Source of the DNA: Anisakis pegreffii
Lineage: Eukaryota; Nematoda; Chromadorea; Rhabditida; Anisakidae
Direction: 5' to 3'
NCBI GenBank assembly: GCA_035041965.1
Contig: JAPYMA010000662.1
Coordinates: forward strand, 17,286-81,285
Length of the DNA stretch: 64,000 bases
The notes under the pieces were generated by a model. The model saw only the letters and a program-made list of their open reading frames with translations. It ran no database searches and was not told the DNA's origin. Shown one piece after another: positions 36,201 through 49,123 of this stretch (position 1 is its first letter; each line of letters begins with the position of its first letter). Both the position numbers and the translations under genes were made by a program.

Positions 36201-38170
36201 ACTAAATCCGTAAAACAAGCCAAAAATGCTGGAGCCGTATACATGTTCAAGCGGTAGCGATGTAAACCCCAACCGGGATATCCCAGGAATGTTAAACCGA
36301 TTTGAAAGGCTGAAATTTTTTGTTGCTTGCATAATTTAATATTTTTACGTATAGTTTATTTCTAGCTAATCGTTGCACTCAGTTATCTACGATGAATAGT
36401 GTTGATAATCGTGATAACAAGAATACTAATCAATAGACATAAATAACGAGCCTGGTCCAAATGTCATTCCAAGGGCGAAAGCACCTGTATTTTCGGAAAT
36501 GGCTTTTGAACGATCTTTTACTGAACTCGCCATTATTGCATATGAACGAATTACACTTATTGCACCTTAACATCGAAAAGATGCAGGTGAATAAATAACT
36601 AGCTGGTGAATAATCGAGAAGAACAATAATTGTAATGATAACATCAATAGTAATAATAATACTCATAAAAGAATAACAATAATAACAAATAATAATGATC
36701 AGTAATAATAATAACCTCCTCCCAAACCAGTGATGAATCTTGCCACGAGCATAACATATCGTTGATTTACACTGACCAGATCAATACCCGTATAAATTAA
36801 ATTACCAACGAACATTATCACCAAACCAGTTAATATCGGTATCTTTGTAGCACCAATACGAACACTCCAAAAGCCAAACAATGGCGATGCGAGTGCTTGA
36901 CCAAGGCTATAGACGGCTGTTATTATGCCGAAAAAGTTTTCAGTCGCTGAACGATCCATCTGACAAAAACAATGAAGCAATCATTAAATAATTCGCTTAT
37001 CAGCAACAAAACTTTGAAAAATGATAAACTAAAGTAATTATTCAAATTAAGAGCAGTCGCTATAACTATCAACTTCTCAATATCATGAAGTGAAACGTTT
37101 TAGCTACTTTCAGATACCAGATAAACGATATGAATCAGGCTAATGTTAGCAACAAATGAATGGCACGAAAATGAATAAGCATCATCATTATTACTACAAG
37201 AATATGATCATGAATAACGGTAATAATAATGACAAAACAGGAAAATACTTGTTGTAGATAAGGCCATAACGATGAAAAATACATGCTAAATTGGATCGAA
37301 GTAATAAATGCGATCGATGTAGCCACATGAATTGAACGCCAATCTGTTGCTAAGGTCATTCTGCGTTGAATATGAATTGAGGCTAACGTTGCAATTCGTG
37401 GCCTGTAATTCATTATGCTATTATTAACTAGCAATTACAACGTTTGCAAGCATAGCATAGCCAATCAGAGTAAAGACCTTGTTTTAAATCAATCTCAGCA
37501 TCGTTATTTTGAGTGTCACAGTTCTAGACTGTCAATAAAAAGGATACTTATAGATTGAACGATCGTAGCACCCATAAACGGAAGAACTAGCTTAAACACG
37601 ATTCATCCGCAGACTGAGACTGTCGAAACTTGCAATTTGCTTCGAATCGTATCGTAGGTAGCTGCGGTCCTCATCTCTATCAATTTTCAACAGAAACTGC
37701 ACATAACCCAGTTTATTTTGCACCACTTACGCACGATACCATGTTGTGGTAAGTCTAATCCATAATATACAAAATAACTATATGCATAATCGTTGAGCTG
37801 CCAATGAATTGCATGAATATGGAAATGCGTGATTTATAAATGCATTTAGGTTTATGATTGATCTCGAGTTTATTCATTCGATAGAATTTCTCAGAAGTAC
37901 AACGCATAATACACACACTCTTCTCTGCATCTGTCTAGATGAATGCCTGATAGAAACAAAATTTTGATGGTATATAAATGAGCAAATGATTAAATGATTG
38001 AACCTTGGTCGCTGGTCGTCCTCTTCAAACGCTTGATTACTAGTATAACAAATACTAACTTGATTTAAGTTATTTCCGGTCGCATCCCTTCTTAAATTGC
38101 TGCTGTTTGCTTCTGTTTTGAACATACCTACAAATTCAACAGTAGGCGGTAAAACGATAATCACATTCAT
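33285..38170 (-). CDS. mfsd8: MFSD8/CLN7-like lysosomal major facilitator protein, one internal exon not located
   Basis: Exons found: 38170-38004, 37402-37249, 36959-36716, 36565-36452, 36309-36118, (gap), 34779-34639, 34231-34122, 34012-33813, 33654-33503, 33462-33285 (TGA). Phases agree throughout except across the gap. Conserved blocks: DWRSI and SSLWPYLQQ (TM1), YSLGQALASPLFG, VARFITGLGG, GAISVIRSYAIMASS, LNMYTAPAFLACFTD, SPYSMTIFSWTAAQAVLYN, GCRPSFEWCAYTPP, STVIGPRQQ, SCARLLGPIFVSW. MFSD8 is a multipass lysosomal membrane protein; loss in humans causes neuronal ceroid lipofuscinosis. The exon carrying the expected TM7 (about 36117-34780) was not found; a MITE occupies 34905-35669. Intron 4 uses a GC donor. 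Residues from the 33654-33503 exon (VSFFFQ to LIFR) look like an insertion relative to the family. The start could also be the second Met at 38125. Confidence 0.87.
34905..35669. mobile_element. MITE family A, long copy (in MFSD8 intron)
   Basis: About 765 bp with terminal inverted repeats. The left end contains ACGCAATGATGAGAAGGTCA. The right end, reverse complemented, contains ACGCAAAGATGAAAAGGTTA. Both continue ATTTTC. The same family occurs at about 22657-23024, and the two copies also match internally (TCTTTCGATT...GGAGAT, and TTCATTTTCGAATT-like). No transposase ORF. The target duplication is not evident. Confidence 0.65.
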
Positions 38171-40521
38171 CTATAAAAATTGCAGCGAAATTATAAATAA
38201 TAATAATAATAATAATGAAAAACAAAAAGCAATCAAAAATACGATAGCAACAAAAACTCACTAACATCACGTAAAAGATGGTGCAATAATATCGCAACAA
38301 TTCTGTTGATATCAAACGAAACGAACACGAGACTTAGATAAGAATGGGTTGTTATTGCTAGATATTGACAAAGCACAACTTATCTCAACAAAGATAACAC
38401 TAATAGTTGAAACTGATGTTGAATCTCTTATCAGTATCGATAAAATTCCATCACCGTTAAAATATTATCGATAATAACACTCTTGTGACCAACAGTATTA
38501 ATAACAGTGATATTTATGAGTAGATGATACGAAGAAGTTATGAAACTAGTACATTTTCCTAAAAATTTTTTTAAATCTTGGCAGACTCCTTCTTAGATTC
38601 TCCTCTTAAACAATGCGCTCAAACAATCAAATAAATACCATTAATAATTATCGGCACCATGAACATACGGCAGGTTTCCTCAATATGCATGCTATTTTGT
38701 TCAAAGAGGGTGCATAAGTTTTAATTCCATTTGGGGGATGGAGGGGCAGTGGACAGTGAAAATAAACAGTGTGTGGAGAGCATTTATCCATTTTTCAGAC
38801 ATTCGGTTTTTGATATTGCGAATGCATTATCACTATATTTGAGCAGTTTTTCAATGAAAAAGAAGAACATTATAACTGCTTTTGCAGCTGACATTACCCA
38901 GCATCAACCAGACGGACGGCTTAAACATAAGTTTTTTTACATGACATTTTCAAAAAAATTGCATCCACAATATTTACGAAGACATATTGTCTAGTTCATC
39001 GTCAACGCGTAATTACAATACAGATTTATTAGAAATATCCAGGAATCTAAATTAGCACTTGCGAGTTTGTGATGTGAATTTTATGGCACCGAAATTTAGT
39101 AATTAAATATCCATGGATAAACTTTTAATCATTAGTTATAATATTGGTCACTGAAAACTACCTCAATTGCCAAATTTTGTTCAACTAGAAAATGGTCATG
39201 AGGTCGGTATTTCGACACTCGATGACAATCTCTCGATTTATTGCGACCATCTGAACTCTGCGTTAGTATTATATATGTGGACATTAAATGTTACGATCTT
39301 ATTAGTTCAGAAATACCTGATGACGGATAAACCCGCTCACTGATGATTGTACAAATAAAGCCGACTGTGCAATCAAAAAGGCATTAATTGCTTTAAATAA
39401 CAGGTGAGTGATGACAAAAATATCTTTTTTAAGCTCTAGAAGAATTATCTTAAAAAATATCTCTAGAAAAAATATCTAAAAAATTTTTCACTTCTTAAAC
39501 AATATAATCTTTACATGACTGAAATTTTTTGATAGCATCGGAGACGAAGCGGGCCTCTTAGGCTCAGCTGTATGCATATCATTATGCATTTGTAATACGA
39601 GATTTTTAACGGAATTTTAACATATGCTGATGCTCGTGAATGCTATTAAGCATCATTCCATCATGAAGGTCATATACCGCAAAGTAGCAAAACAATTGAT
39701 CATCTGGGGATAACTTTCTCAATGAATTACTCATGAGAAGTACAAGAATTTTTGATTCTGCTGTGTGATCTTTGCTGTGTACTCGTTATGTAGTTATTTG
39801 TGCTAAAGTATCGTCAAGCAATGAAAACAGTGAACGTTTATTCGGAAGTATTACTGATGAGAGTGATGGCCATGCTTGGACAGATGACGATGGTGAAATG
39901 AATTCGACCGGGAGGAAAATACAGATTTTGAGCTAATTGAATATAGTTCAAGATATTCCTAATGCATATTCTATTAATTCATGCGCTTTTAAAACGAAAA
40001 ACAATACAGAAACGTGATTTGTGCAAGCATTGAATTTACTATGTGCTCCGAGAGGGGCATACAATATGACCAGCGAGAAAGGTGACCATATACGTTCTGC
40101 GGTTCACAAAATTCACACCACTGATTCGTTGTGTTTGTTATTGTTTCTGCATTCACATTCTCACTGCTATTTAGGCTGAGCTGCTCTCACAACTGTGGAG
40201 TACAAGCAACGGTCGCCCAAACTCCAGCAGCAAAATGTTCTTGAGAGATCGCTTCCAAATTATTATTTTCATGTATTGATTCATTTCCTCACTGATTCAT
40301 TCTAAACTTCATCAGTTTCAGTTGAATAAGTGTAGAGATAATACTTGATTAAGAATTCCCTGGTGACTTCATCTGCGGATAGAAAAAATAAAAGATATTT
40401 TACATATTCGTTCAGCACTGATTCGAACGTCTAGCAAAGAATATAGAATGTTGTCACTGTTAAATGAATGTTTGTAACGGGCACAGCATCACCATATGAC
40501 AGAATTCTCATACCTAATACT
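38171..40521. other. No gene identified
   Basis: A plus-strand ORF 38731-38994 (MGDGGAVDSENKQCVESIYP) is unrecognised. A segment at about 39797-39936 after a possible acceptor (GTTATGTAG) reads SSNENSERLFGSITDESDGH and ends in TAA; it could be a terminal exon but has no partner. Confidence 0.35.
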
Positions 40522-41458
40522 CAGTGATGTCTCTGTACCACGTTTTTGAAAACTGTTCTATTCTGTTCGTTTCCGCTCCAAAATAGCTCTATTCTATTCT
40601 ATCCTGAGCGTTTCTCGTTTGAGAACTGTTCTGTTCTATTCTATTCTACGCCCTTAAACTGTGCTATACTGTTCTAACTGTTCTATTCTATTCTATTCTG
40701 TTCTATTCCACCCCCCTTAAACTGTGCTATACTGTTCTAACTGTTCTATTCTGTTCCGTCATTCAGAAAAGCGGCACGATAAAAGTTATGATAATTAGGG
40801 TTCGAAACGTGGCTTTTTGGCATTTGCAGTGCAAAATGAAGATGATTTCAGGTGAGAGAAGATTGTCCACGGAGGCAGTTGACAGCTTTTGACCGTGATG
40901 ATTGGAGGAAAGCGGAGGGTTTCGAGCTCTGGTAACCACCACCATTGAAGAACAGAAGATTCTCGTTTCGTCCCAACAGTTCGGTCAGAAACTGATGCAC
41001 GGTTTCTCATACTAATGACTTCGGAATGAACTGATTCGTTCAATCAGACTCGAATCGTCCAAGCATAAACTTTTATTGAAGTAGTAAAATTCGAACAAAT
41101 TTTATAATGGATTGCTCTTAGAACTTATTGAATGTGGGGTGCTCATTCGGAAGCATAGCTGCATGCTTTAGTTGTTTCTAGAGGGAATTTCTCACAAACA
41201 GTCATTGGCAGCTTTGAGAATTAACTGCGATAGCTTGCCCTTGATGAGTTGTTTCACCTCTCGCTGATGGCCATTCGTCTCTCCCTAGTGATATTGAATA
41301 TGATGTTTATTGGTGGATTCGAATCTCTAACAGCTGCTAGCATTGTATTACTTGGAAAACTATTTCTCCGCCATCCTTGCAGAAACCTCAAGCATCTTCC
41401 AGCCACATAATTATAATCCATGATTTGACAAAAAAATCGTGACGAGATAATAGTAATA

Positions 41459-41503
<45 letters not shown>

Positions 41504-41930
41504 GTAATAATAATAATAATGGTAATAATAATAATAATAATAATAATAGTAATAATAATAGTGATAATAATAATAATAATAATAACAATAATAATAACAA
41601 CAATAGTAACAACAACAACAATAATAATAATAACAATAATAATATTATAATAATAAAATATACAAATATAATAACAAATATAATAATAATAAATATAACA
41701 ATAATACAACAGTGGTAATTTATCTCACTATTCGTACTGAATGCAGTATTCAAATAGAACAGTTTAAGGAACAGCCAAAATCTGTTGAAAACTGTTCTGT
41801 TCTGTTCTTTTGGGCTCAAAAATGGCTCAATTCTGTTCCAAGCTGTTCCTTCCTCATTTGCGAACTGTTTTATTTTATTCCATGGAACGGAAGAGGAATA
41901 GAACAGTTTAACTGGGATAAAGAGATCACT
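40522..41930. mobile_element. Probable 1.4-kb element with inverted CTGTTCTATTC-rich ends
   Basis: The left end starts CAGTGATGTCTCTGTACC and leads into AAAACTGTTCTATTCTG. The right end, reverse complemented, starts AGTGATCTCTTTATCCC and leads into AAACTGTTCTATTCCTC. The left arm also holds a direct duplication with a period near 63 bp (CCCTTAAACTGTGCTATACT at 40651 and 40714). The interior contains the large AAT microsatellite. No transposase frame is seen and flanking duplication is not evident. Confidence 0.4.
41450..41708. repeat. Long AAT/AAC microsatellite
   Basis: Over 250 bases of AAT triplets with GTA, GAT and AAC interruptions. It creates long spurious poly-Ile, poly-Leu and poly-Asn frames on both strands. 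It lies inside the element at 40522-41930. Confidence 0.95.
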
Positions 41931-44900
41931 ACTCGTACAGAATGCTCAAATGATGTGTTGTTGAAATTTTCAATGATAAATTTGTTAGAGATTTTCCAAT
42001 TATATTTGCGATGTTATTTTTATTGATTTTTGCAAGGCTTCTATGTTAATGACATGAGAAACCAGAACCATTTTTCAGAGTTTGTAAATAGTGACTTGGA
42101 ATGTAGAATTTTCATTGAGAATTGTGCTGTTTGCTAATATGTTATACTCAGCATGTTTATCTTATTGATTTTCACTAGCATTTTCTTGCTTTGAACTCAT
42201 TTTGCAGTTCCATATAAATGGTGATCATGAAATTTTATTTTACAGTTGATGCTGTAATAGTCACCTAGTTTGCGCCTTGATATAGCTCACTGTTCTGATT
42301 TATCTTTTGAAACATATAAACAAGTTAGATTTTCTATGGAATAGCATTTATTATCATTTTACAAACTTAAAAATGCCTTGATGCTGATACACTTGCAGCC
42401 ATGTCTGAGAGGCTCGGCTCGTCTCAGATCCTACAGAATACTGTGCGTTGCGTGCATCATTCAGAGAGATTTTTTTCTAGTCCAGGTTAGTGAGATGATC
42501 AAAGTCACGAGCTTTCAGTTCCATATCTACAAAGTTCATGAAGTTATGAAAAATTGATAGTTGGTGCTCGGTCATCGTGCGACGGTTAAGAAGCCGTGCA
42601 AAAAATTTATTCAATTTATTTGTTAGCATTTCATTCGTCGATATTCATTAAAAAATAAAAATAAAAACAATACTTAAACCACTTCCGCACTTTGCACCAT
42701 GCTTGAACGTTCATGAAAAGTGAACTCAGTATAATATTGGAGACTTAATTTCACAAGGTAACGTTAACAAAAGTTATCGTTCGATGGGAGCGCTGGTGGA
42801 AAAAAGGTTGAAGATCACTGAGCTAGAAGAAAGAAGGAGGAGTGTGAGTTGTGGCGATCATAAAGAACAAAAAAATTGGCTGTTGAATTTCATTTCCCAA
42901 TGAACACTTCATTAATCACCGAGAAAACGATAAAAATGAGGTGAAAATTAAGCACTTCTTGACGAGGACTCTTACAATGGAAATCAGGTGCATAATAGAA
43001 AAAAAAGAGCACGTTCATGATAACGATTGCAAGCAATTAAAAATGAACATTCGTTCTTTTTTGTATTCGATTTGAATGCAGATGAAAAGTGTGTTTGATC
43101 CATTTCAATGTAGGGATGGATGCAATAAGCGATACCAGTTCACATTTATATGCTAGAAGTAGCGCCCTTAAGAGAGTACTTGTACTTTCACGAACGATAA
43201 CCGTAACGCTCACTAGAATGCTAGCATGAAAACAAGTGACGATAGATATGGATAGCGCTTTATGACTTTCTAATGCTCAACACGTGTTATTTCCATTCAC
43301 TGACTGTTGAACTCAGGTGATATCGAACAGTGAATCTAGGCAACGTAATGGGGCAGAACATACCCTTTGGGTGCCAGTGAATTAAACATCATGTAAAGAT
43401 CAGAAATGCGAATTTTCTGTACGTTCACGTGATAACATATTCGTTCCTTTTATGGTCACTTCTAAGAAACTCAAATTCTTGATTAATCTACATTTGCATA
43501 CAAATACATGATATATTTCGTAATGCTGAGAAGTTGAATGCAAACGTCAAGTTCTGTACATCGAAGCTAACATAATGAAATGACATGCTCGAGCTAATGT
43601 CCATTCAAAGTTTTTTATGATTAAAATGGAAGTTATCATCAACTAGCAAGGCTCCAAATCCTAATTTGTTCTTACAGTGTGGTTCGCATGATGATCAGTT
43701 CTGACGAGAGATATTGTGTGCGGAAAGATTATTGGCTTCGTCATCTGAATCGAATGAACACACTGAAGAGAATGACAGTAATTCATTTTAAGATAAACAC
43801 CTCTTCATTAAAGCGTTTTCATTCTATCAATATTACAATAACTATTTCTAACAACAAAAACAATTAATATATACACAAACATGTTGTTTTTAAAAATCAT
43901 GCCTTTTTGTATTCATTTTTCAAGTATTCATATAGTCGCGTGGTCACTGCAGCATATGCCTAGCAAAGCTATATTAGTTATTGCCGAGAACACCTGAATA
44001 GCTGCTAAGGCGCAATTTTGATCGAATGCAAAACGTCGAATTAGGTTGATGATAGAAGTTGGACTTACTTGCAGAGATTTGTGAACTTCTGCAGGATTTA
44101 TTTCGTGAATATAGTATAGAATGGAATATATTTAATTGCACTTTTGTTGGAAGTTTTGCATATGAGTAAAAAATGAATAAAAAAGAATTAAGAATAAATG
44201 AATATGTAGGTCCACCATTCGGTTTCGAGCGAAACTTTCCTCCGCGAACAAGAATTTGGCTTTATCAAATAAATGAATGATTATTGAGAGCAGTAAAGAT
44301 AAAACACGGTTGTGTATGCATGTGACATGTTCAAGCATATCTAACATTATCAATGGTTTATCAGCAACAACAAAAAGAACAAGAAAAGTAATATTACAAC
44401 GGAAAGTAACAATACATGAAAATAATCAACAAACTGGGAACACATAAGTGACAAAATGAAAGGCGATAAGCGTACATAACCAAGTCTATGTATAAAACAG
44501 CTCAGATCAGTCGACTATTACATATCGAGCACGTTAGCAAAATGCACAAGAAAGACTCAAAAGAACTGAAACCTACTCAAATGATGTCAGATAAAAGATC
44601 TTTTCAACTCATCACTTATACCTGAGCATAATACTACATTATATTAACTTACTTTCAAATAACATTGCATCGAGACTAACGATTAACTTTTGCAGGCAAC
44701 TAAAATCAGACGGAGTCGAGAATCGGTGGGCACTGACCTAGTTCTGAAAAGTCTCATAATTCGTGTCGTGAATAAAGGTATTCACGAATTTTGTGATTCA
44801 CCTTTGATGTGCAATATTTATTTTCTATCAAACTATTATAACTTATTTCTGAATGTATCGAAATAATTGGTTTTTGCAATGCACATCACGTCATTTCTTA

Positions 44901-47584
44901 TAGCGTCATCCCCTCTTATCATACCTTAATCTAAGTAATATTTTCGATGCAAAATTTGTTCTGTTCGTTGTTGGTGTATGTATAAGTAAATGATACGTTT
45001 GTCGTGAAACACGTCCGACGACTCGACATACGATAAAATCCTTTCACAACAATTCGCTTCGTCGACAGCCATCGAAATTCGGTAATTACGATAAAGTGTT
45101 CGGTCAGTGGTATTTGTCAACTATACTCTCATTAGATTAATTACAGTGAATTCAAGTGTCGTTTTTGAAACCAAACCACTCTTCAATCATGATACGATTT
45201 CTAGCAAAAATGAACACTTCTCATGGTGAATGAACATACTCATTTATTAAGATGAAATCTAACAAACCTTATGCCTTTGCATCGCTCTGAAATATTGTCT
45301 TCTTCATAGCACCAGAACGCAATGAACTTTCAACTATACAATTCGATTATGACCAGCAGACATCTATGATTCACCAACTTCTTCGAACAATTAAAGTTAG
45401 CAGTCGAACAGCTCTTATTCGCAAACCGGAAACTTCAACAAATGTTTGCCAACAATAAATCTCGATAAAGTATTCGTTTAACCGTCAAAATTTGGATCAA
45501 GTCTAATAGAATAAGCTTCAACAAATTTCGCACAGAATTTCCACGAATTTTGGGAGAATTACGAAACGATCGGTGCAAAATCGACATCAACGTGCATAAT
45601 CAATGAGTGGATGTTCAAACTGGTTTCAGAACACTGATATAATTGGAACACCAAAAAAGTAAACAACAAACAAGGACAATCATTTTATAAAGTACAATAA
45701 TATGAGTACACCAACTGCGAACATATCAGTGGGCTCTGCAAAGTATGCGAGCATACCAAAGCAAGTTCTACCAAAAAACAAGTACACATTACTATTATCA
45801 TCAGATGTTCAACACTTAGCCAATAAGGACTACTAGTACGGTTTAAAATGCACCAAATGATGAAGCACAAAGTAAGCCTGAAAAGAAACAAACTTTTTGA
45901 ACCAAAATAAAATTACGTTCGTAGATAACGACTGGCTCGCGCCAAGCAGCGCCATTACAGGAATACTACATGTATGATGAGATGAGACTGAAAGTGGATT
46001 TTTGCTAACCACTAACAGAATAATAATAACGAAGGATAATTATTATTGATTATAATATATTTAAAAACATCAACAAAAATAACAGAGAAAATCAATGGTA
46101 TACGCGGCAGAGGAAGCGGATTGGGAGGGGGAGGAGGGATTGCTGGGGCAAGTCCATCCCCACTAAATTCTCAGCATATAGACTGAGCGAATGCAAAGAA
46201 AAGGATTCTCACCTCACACCCACAACACCATTCCTAATGAACCCTTTACAGTACCACACTTTTTAGCACTAATCCACTGTCGTTGTCACCATATTCATTT
46301 CCTATATATGCTCCTTGAATCAATCAGTATGTTCATAAAAATAATTGTCTGTGTTAGTGTTAGCATTCGAATGAAACTTCAGTTCGGTCGTAATTCGTCC
46401 GAATCGACCCTTGAACATTCCGACATTCGGAATTCCGACTGAATTTCGCAATTCTTCGGTCTGAATCCGACCAAATGCATCTTCCGAGATCCCGACATTT
46501 GGAATTTCGATTGAACGTCAATCAGATGCCATCACGAGTCTATGTACCTCATAGTTCACCTTACGCTGCGATTACGAAGCGAACTGATTACTTTCCTATG
46601 TTTGGAAGGGTGTAAAAAATGAATTGTGGAATCTCCAAGTGAAGGATCTACTGCAGATGAAAGAAACTGATGCAACTCCTACTTTGGGTGGTCACGAATC
46701 AGAGCAACAAGTCAATAGGAAAGATGAGTCGTTTCTTCGAATTCATCTATGCTTAATTCACATTGTGGTACAGAGCTATTCAGAGAGAAATGTACGACGG
46801 ATCAAACAAGAGGTGAAAAGCGCTGCATTTCTGATGTTTCGTATAAATTTTTGGCACTTGAATGAATAAAATCTCAATTCAACATAAATAACTTCATGAC
46901 GCTGGACAAGGGTTGCATATAATCTAAATATCCTTGCTGAAAAAAAATGGAAAAAGCTGAAGAATCGTAGAAGCAAGAAAGTGAACGTACCATAACGAAG
47001 CTGTTCAATTAGCACATAATTTTCTAACAGTTTAACGAGAAAGGGCAGAAAATGTGATAGGAATACAAAACATCAAACCAGAGGAAGTCTCAAGAAATTA
47101 GGTCCTGTAATCAAAATTATCATTTTTTAAATGGAGAAAAGGAACTACCACTTCGAATCCACAGGGATTTTAGGCTTTTTCAAGTCGATGAAAACAATGT
47201 GCATCTAAAGAATCAGACAAATTCAGAGCTCTAATGAAGTTTCCTGTTCAGCTGGAGATCACTTTCTCAAACAACACTTGAAAACTACCGATAAAAATGC
47301 GGTTTATCAAAGCCCGAGAATATAAAATGAGGTCATCGAAAAGTGCGAACAAAGTTCATTATCGAAAGTTAAGGTTTCATTAAAAATTCACTAATAGAAT
47401 ATTCACAGTCAAGCCATGACATTTGATACAGCACATTCTCAGCACGCGTCGATGGCACACCACCTCACTCGTGCATTTAACCTCACTGTTAGCCATTGTT
47501 CGGCGATAAAGTTCGCTAACTTGCTATTTTTTTGTTCTTTCTTTCTTTTCATTCATTCGTTCCTTATCACTTTAAAATCATATC
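41931..47584. other. No gene identified
   Basis: Weak items only. A hAT-type end (reverse complement CAGTGATCTTCAACCTTTTT) is at about 42800-42820. A possible terminal exon after TTCTTACAG is at 43679-43867 (RMMISSDERYCVRKDYWLRH). A minus exon-like frame after TTTCTTTTCAG is at 45880-45690. A GGTCAGTGGT-family scrap is at 45060-45120. Another is a G-rich stretch at 46118-46146. None is secure. Confidence 0.35.
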
Positions 47585-47795
47585 AGTCTCAGCTGTGCCC
47601 CTCCGGAGGCGGCTTGGACACACGGCCGCAGGAGGTTCCCTTTTCCCATCGCTGGCTATGCTGCCCGACGTCGACGGGCTGCTCGACGGCAACAATACCA
47701 GGTTTTTCCTTTTTTCTTACTTTCGCACTGCCCCAGTCCCCCTCCCCCCAACGGCCCCGCGCGCACGAGAATGTGCGCCTGCACATATATGGAGG
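47585..47795. other. GC-rich island without an assignable gene
   Basis: About 62% G+C over 200 bases, in surroundings that are strongly AT-rich. It includes CCGGAGGCGGCTTGG, GACGTCGACGGGCTGC, CCCCTCCCCCCAACG and CCGCGCGCACG. Several frames are open across it on both strands (plus 47416-47856 and 47532-47813, minus 47589-47786), which reflects the composition. I recognise no product. It could be a CpG-rich regulatory patch, part of a mobile element, or foreign DNA. Confidence 0.5.
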
Positions 47796-48049
47796 CGAAA
47801 AAAATTTTTCTAGTTTAAGGTTTATTTCCGAATCCTTTCCACATTTCCGAGACTGAAGTTTTCAAAAAATCATTCTTCCAACATTTATGGACACAAAATT
47901 TCCGCAAAATCTTCCTTTCGATAACTTTCGAAATATTCCGTTCAAAAATTTCTGGTTTTAAATTTCCCTAAAATCTTCCCTTCCCAATTTCCGAAACTAA
48001 ATATCCGAGAAATCTTCCTTTCAAGACAAACGGTAACAATATTGTTGGA

Positions 48050-49065
48050 GAATCTTCTTCCCGAAACCTTTTGAAATGATTCTTTGAAAAATACGTAGTA
48101 TTTGGAGGGGCAAGAAATATTATACCTGGATCACGTGCTTTACTCAACCTATCAAGTCTTTCCATCCTTCCAATGAATGAAACACGCTGTCATTAAGACA
48201 AGCAAAACACCTCAGGATCATATAATGTTTTCTGATGGTACAGAACCTCTTCTGTCCGCTCATACCAGGAAACATTACGTTGCTCACTAGAATGAGGTTA
48301 ATTGTAGTTTAAATATGCAGCTTACGATATTCCTGTAGTAATGCAGTTGATTTCAAACCTGTTTTCCGAGTCTGCGGAACTCTAATATGATTGATGAAGG
48401 GTGGAAGCTGTGTTCTGGACTAACTTCTTTATAAGTCGTATTTCTGACTGATTCAGTGGTGCTGAACGGATCTCGAAGTTCTAGAGATAGTGGCTCTACA
48501 AATACAACATGTTCGTTACTAAAATTTTTTAATTACGAGTGAATTCCACATTTCTAACTGTGTTCCAAGATTATTCTATAAATAATAAAGTTGATCTTAC
48601 CCCAGAATTGATCACGTATACCGAAACTATGTATATACCAAAATTATAGGGGAAAGAGGTATGTGCAGTGGGATTTTCAATCATTGTTTGATCTTCTTCT
48701 GGCAACCAGAACTAATGATCAAAAGTGGTTTTGCAAAATTAGTTGGTCGTTTTCCACAAGACAATATGAACATTTTCTATTTCGAAATCTTGGTAAGTGC
48801 TTGAACCATAGTTTGGCACATCGATTCAGGCTTTCACTTCAGGAAATCGAAACTTTTTCCTGAATTGTCTCACTGAATTGAACTCTGATCAAAATGTAAA
48901 ATAAAACATATATCACGGCATAGGTTAATCTGACTTCCGAATACAATCTGATTCACAAAAATACGAGCATCGCACAGGAGCTGAATTTCTTGATGTTGGA
49001 AAAAGTACTCATTCCTTTGCAGTAGAAAAACAGCGAGTTAGCGGAAACATACACAAACATATGTT
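48050..49065 (+). repeat. Dispersed repeat B, copy 1 (about 1 kb, diverged)
   Basis: Matches 62520-63310 in the same orientation through many short blocks: TCTTTCCATCCTTCC, GGAAGCTGTG, AAAGTTGATCTTA, ACCAAAATTATAGG, CATTGTTTGATCTTCTTCT, ATGATCAAAAGTG, TTGATGTTG. Blocks are colinear, so this is an old duplicated or transposed unit. No coding sense found. It lies just downstream of the AASDHPPT gene's stop codon. Confidence 0.6.
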
Positions 49066-49123
49066 AGATAACAGCACCGAAATCATTGAACCGTTATTAT
49101 TCCACTTCGAATTTATCAGACAA

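Noticed and set aside
39330..39402. Exon ending ADCAIKKALIALNN before a GTGAGTG donor
   Set aside because: An in-frame stop lies just upstream with no acceptor between it and the frame, and it does not match the phase of the next candidate at about 39797.
41254..41819. Long poly-Ile/poly-Leu frames
   Set aside because: They are translations of the AAT microsatellite; no start context or family match. The same applies to frames at 49198-49564 and 61846-62286.
46100..46190. Gly-rich frame (GLGGGGGIAGASPSPLNSQ)
   Set aside because: A short G-rich stretch with no start, acceptor or neighbour exon; the alternative frame is equally open.
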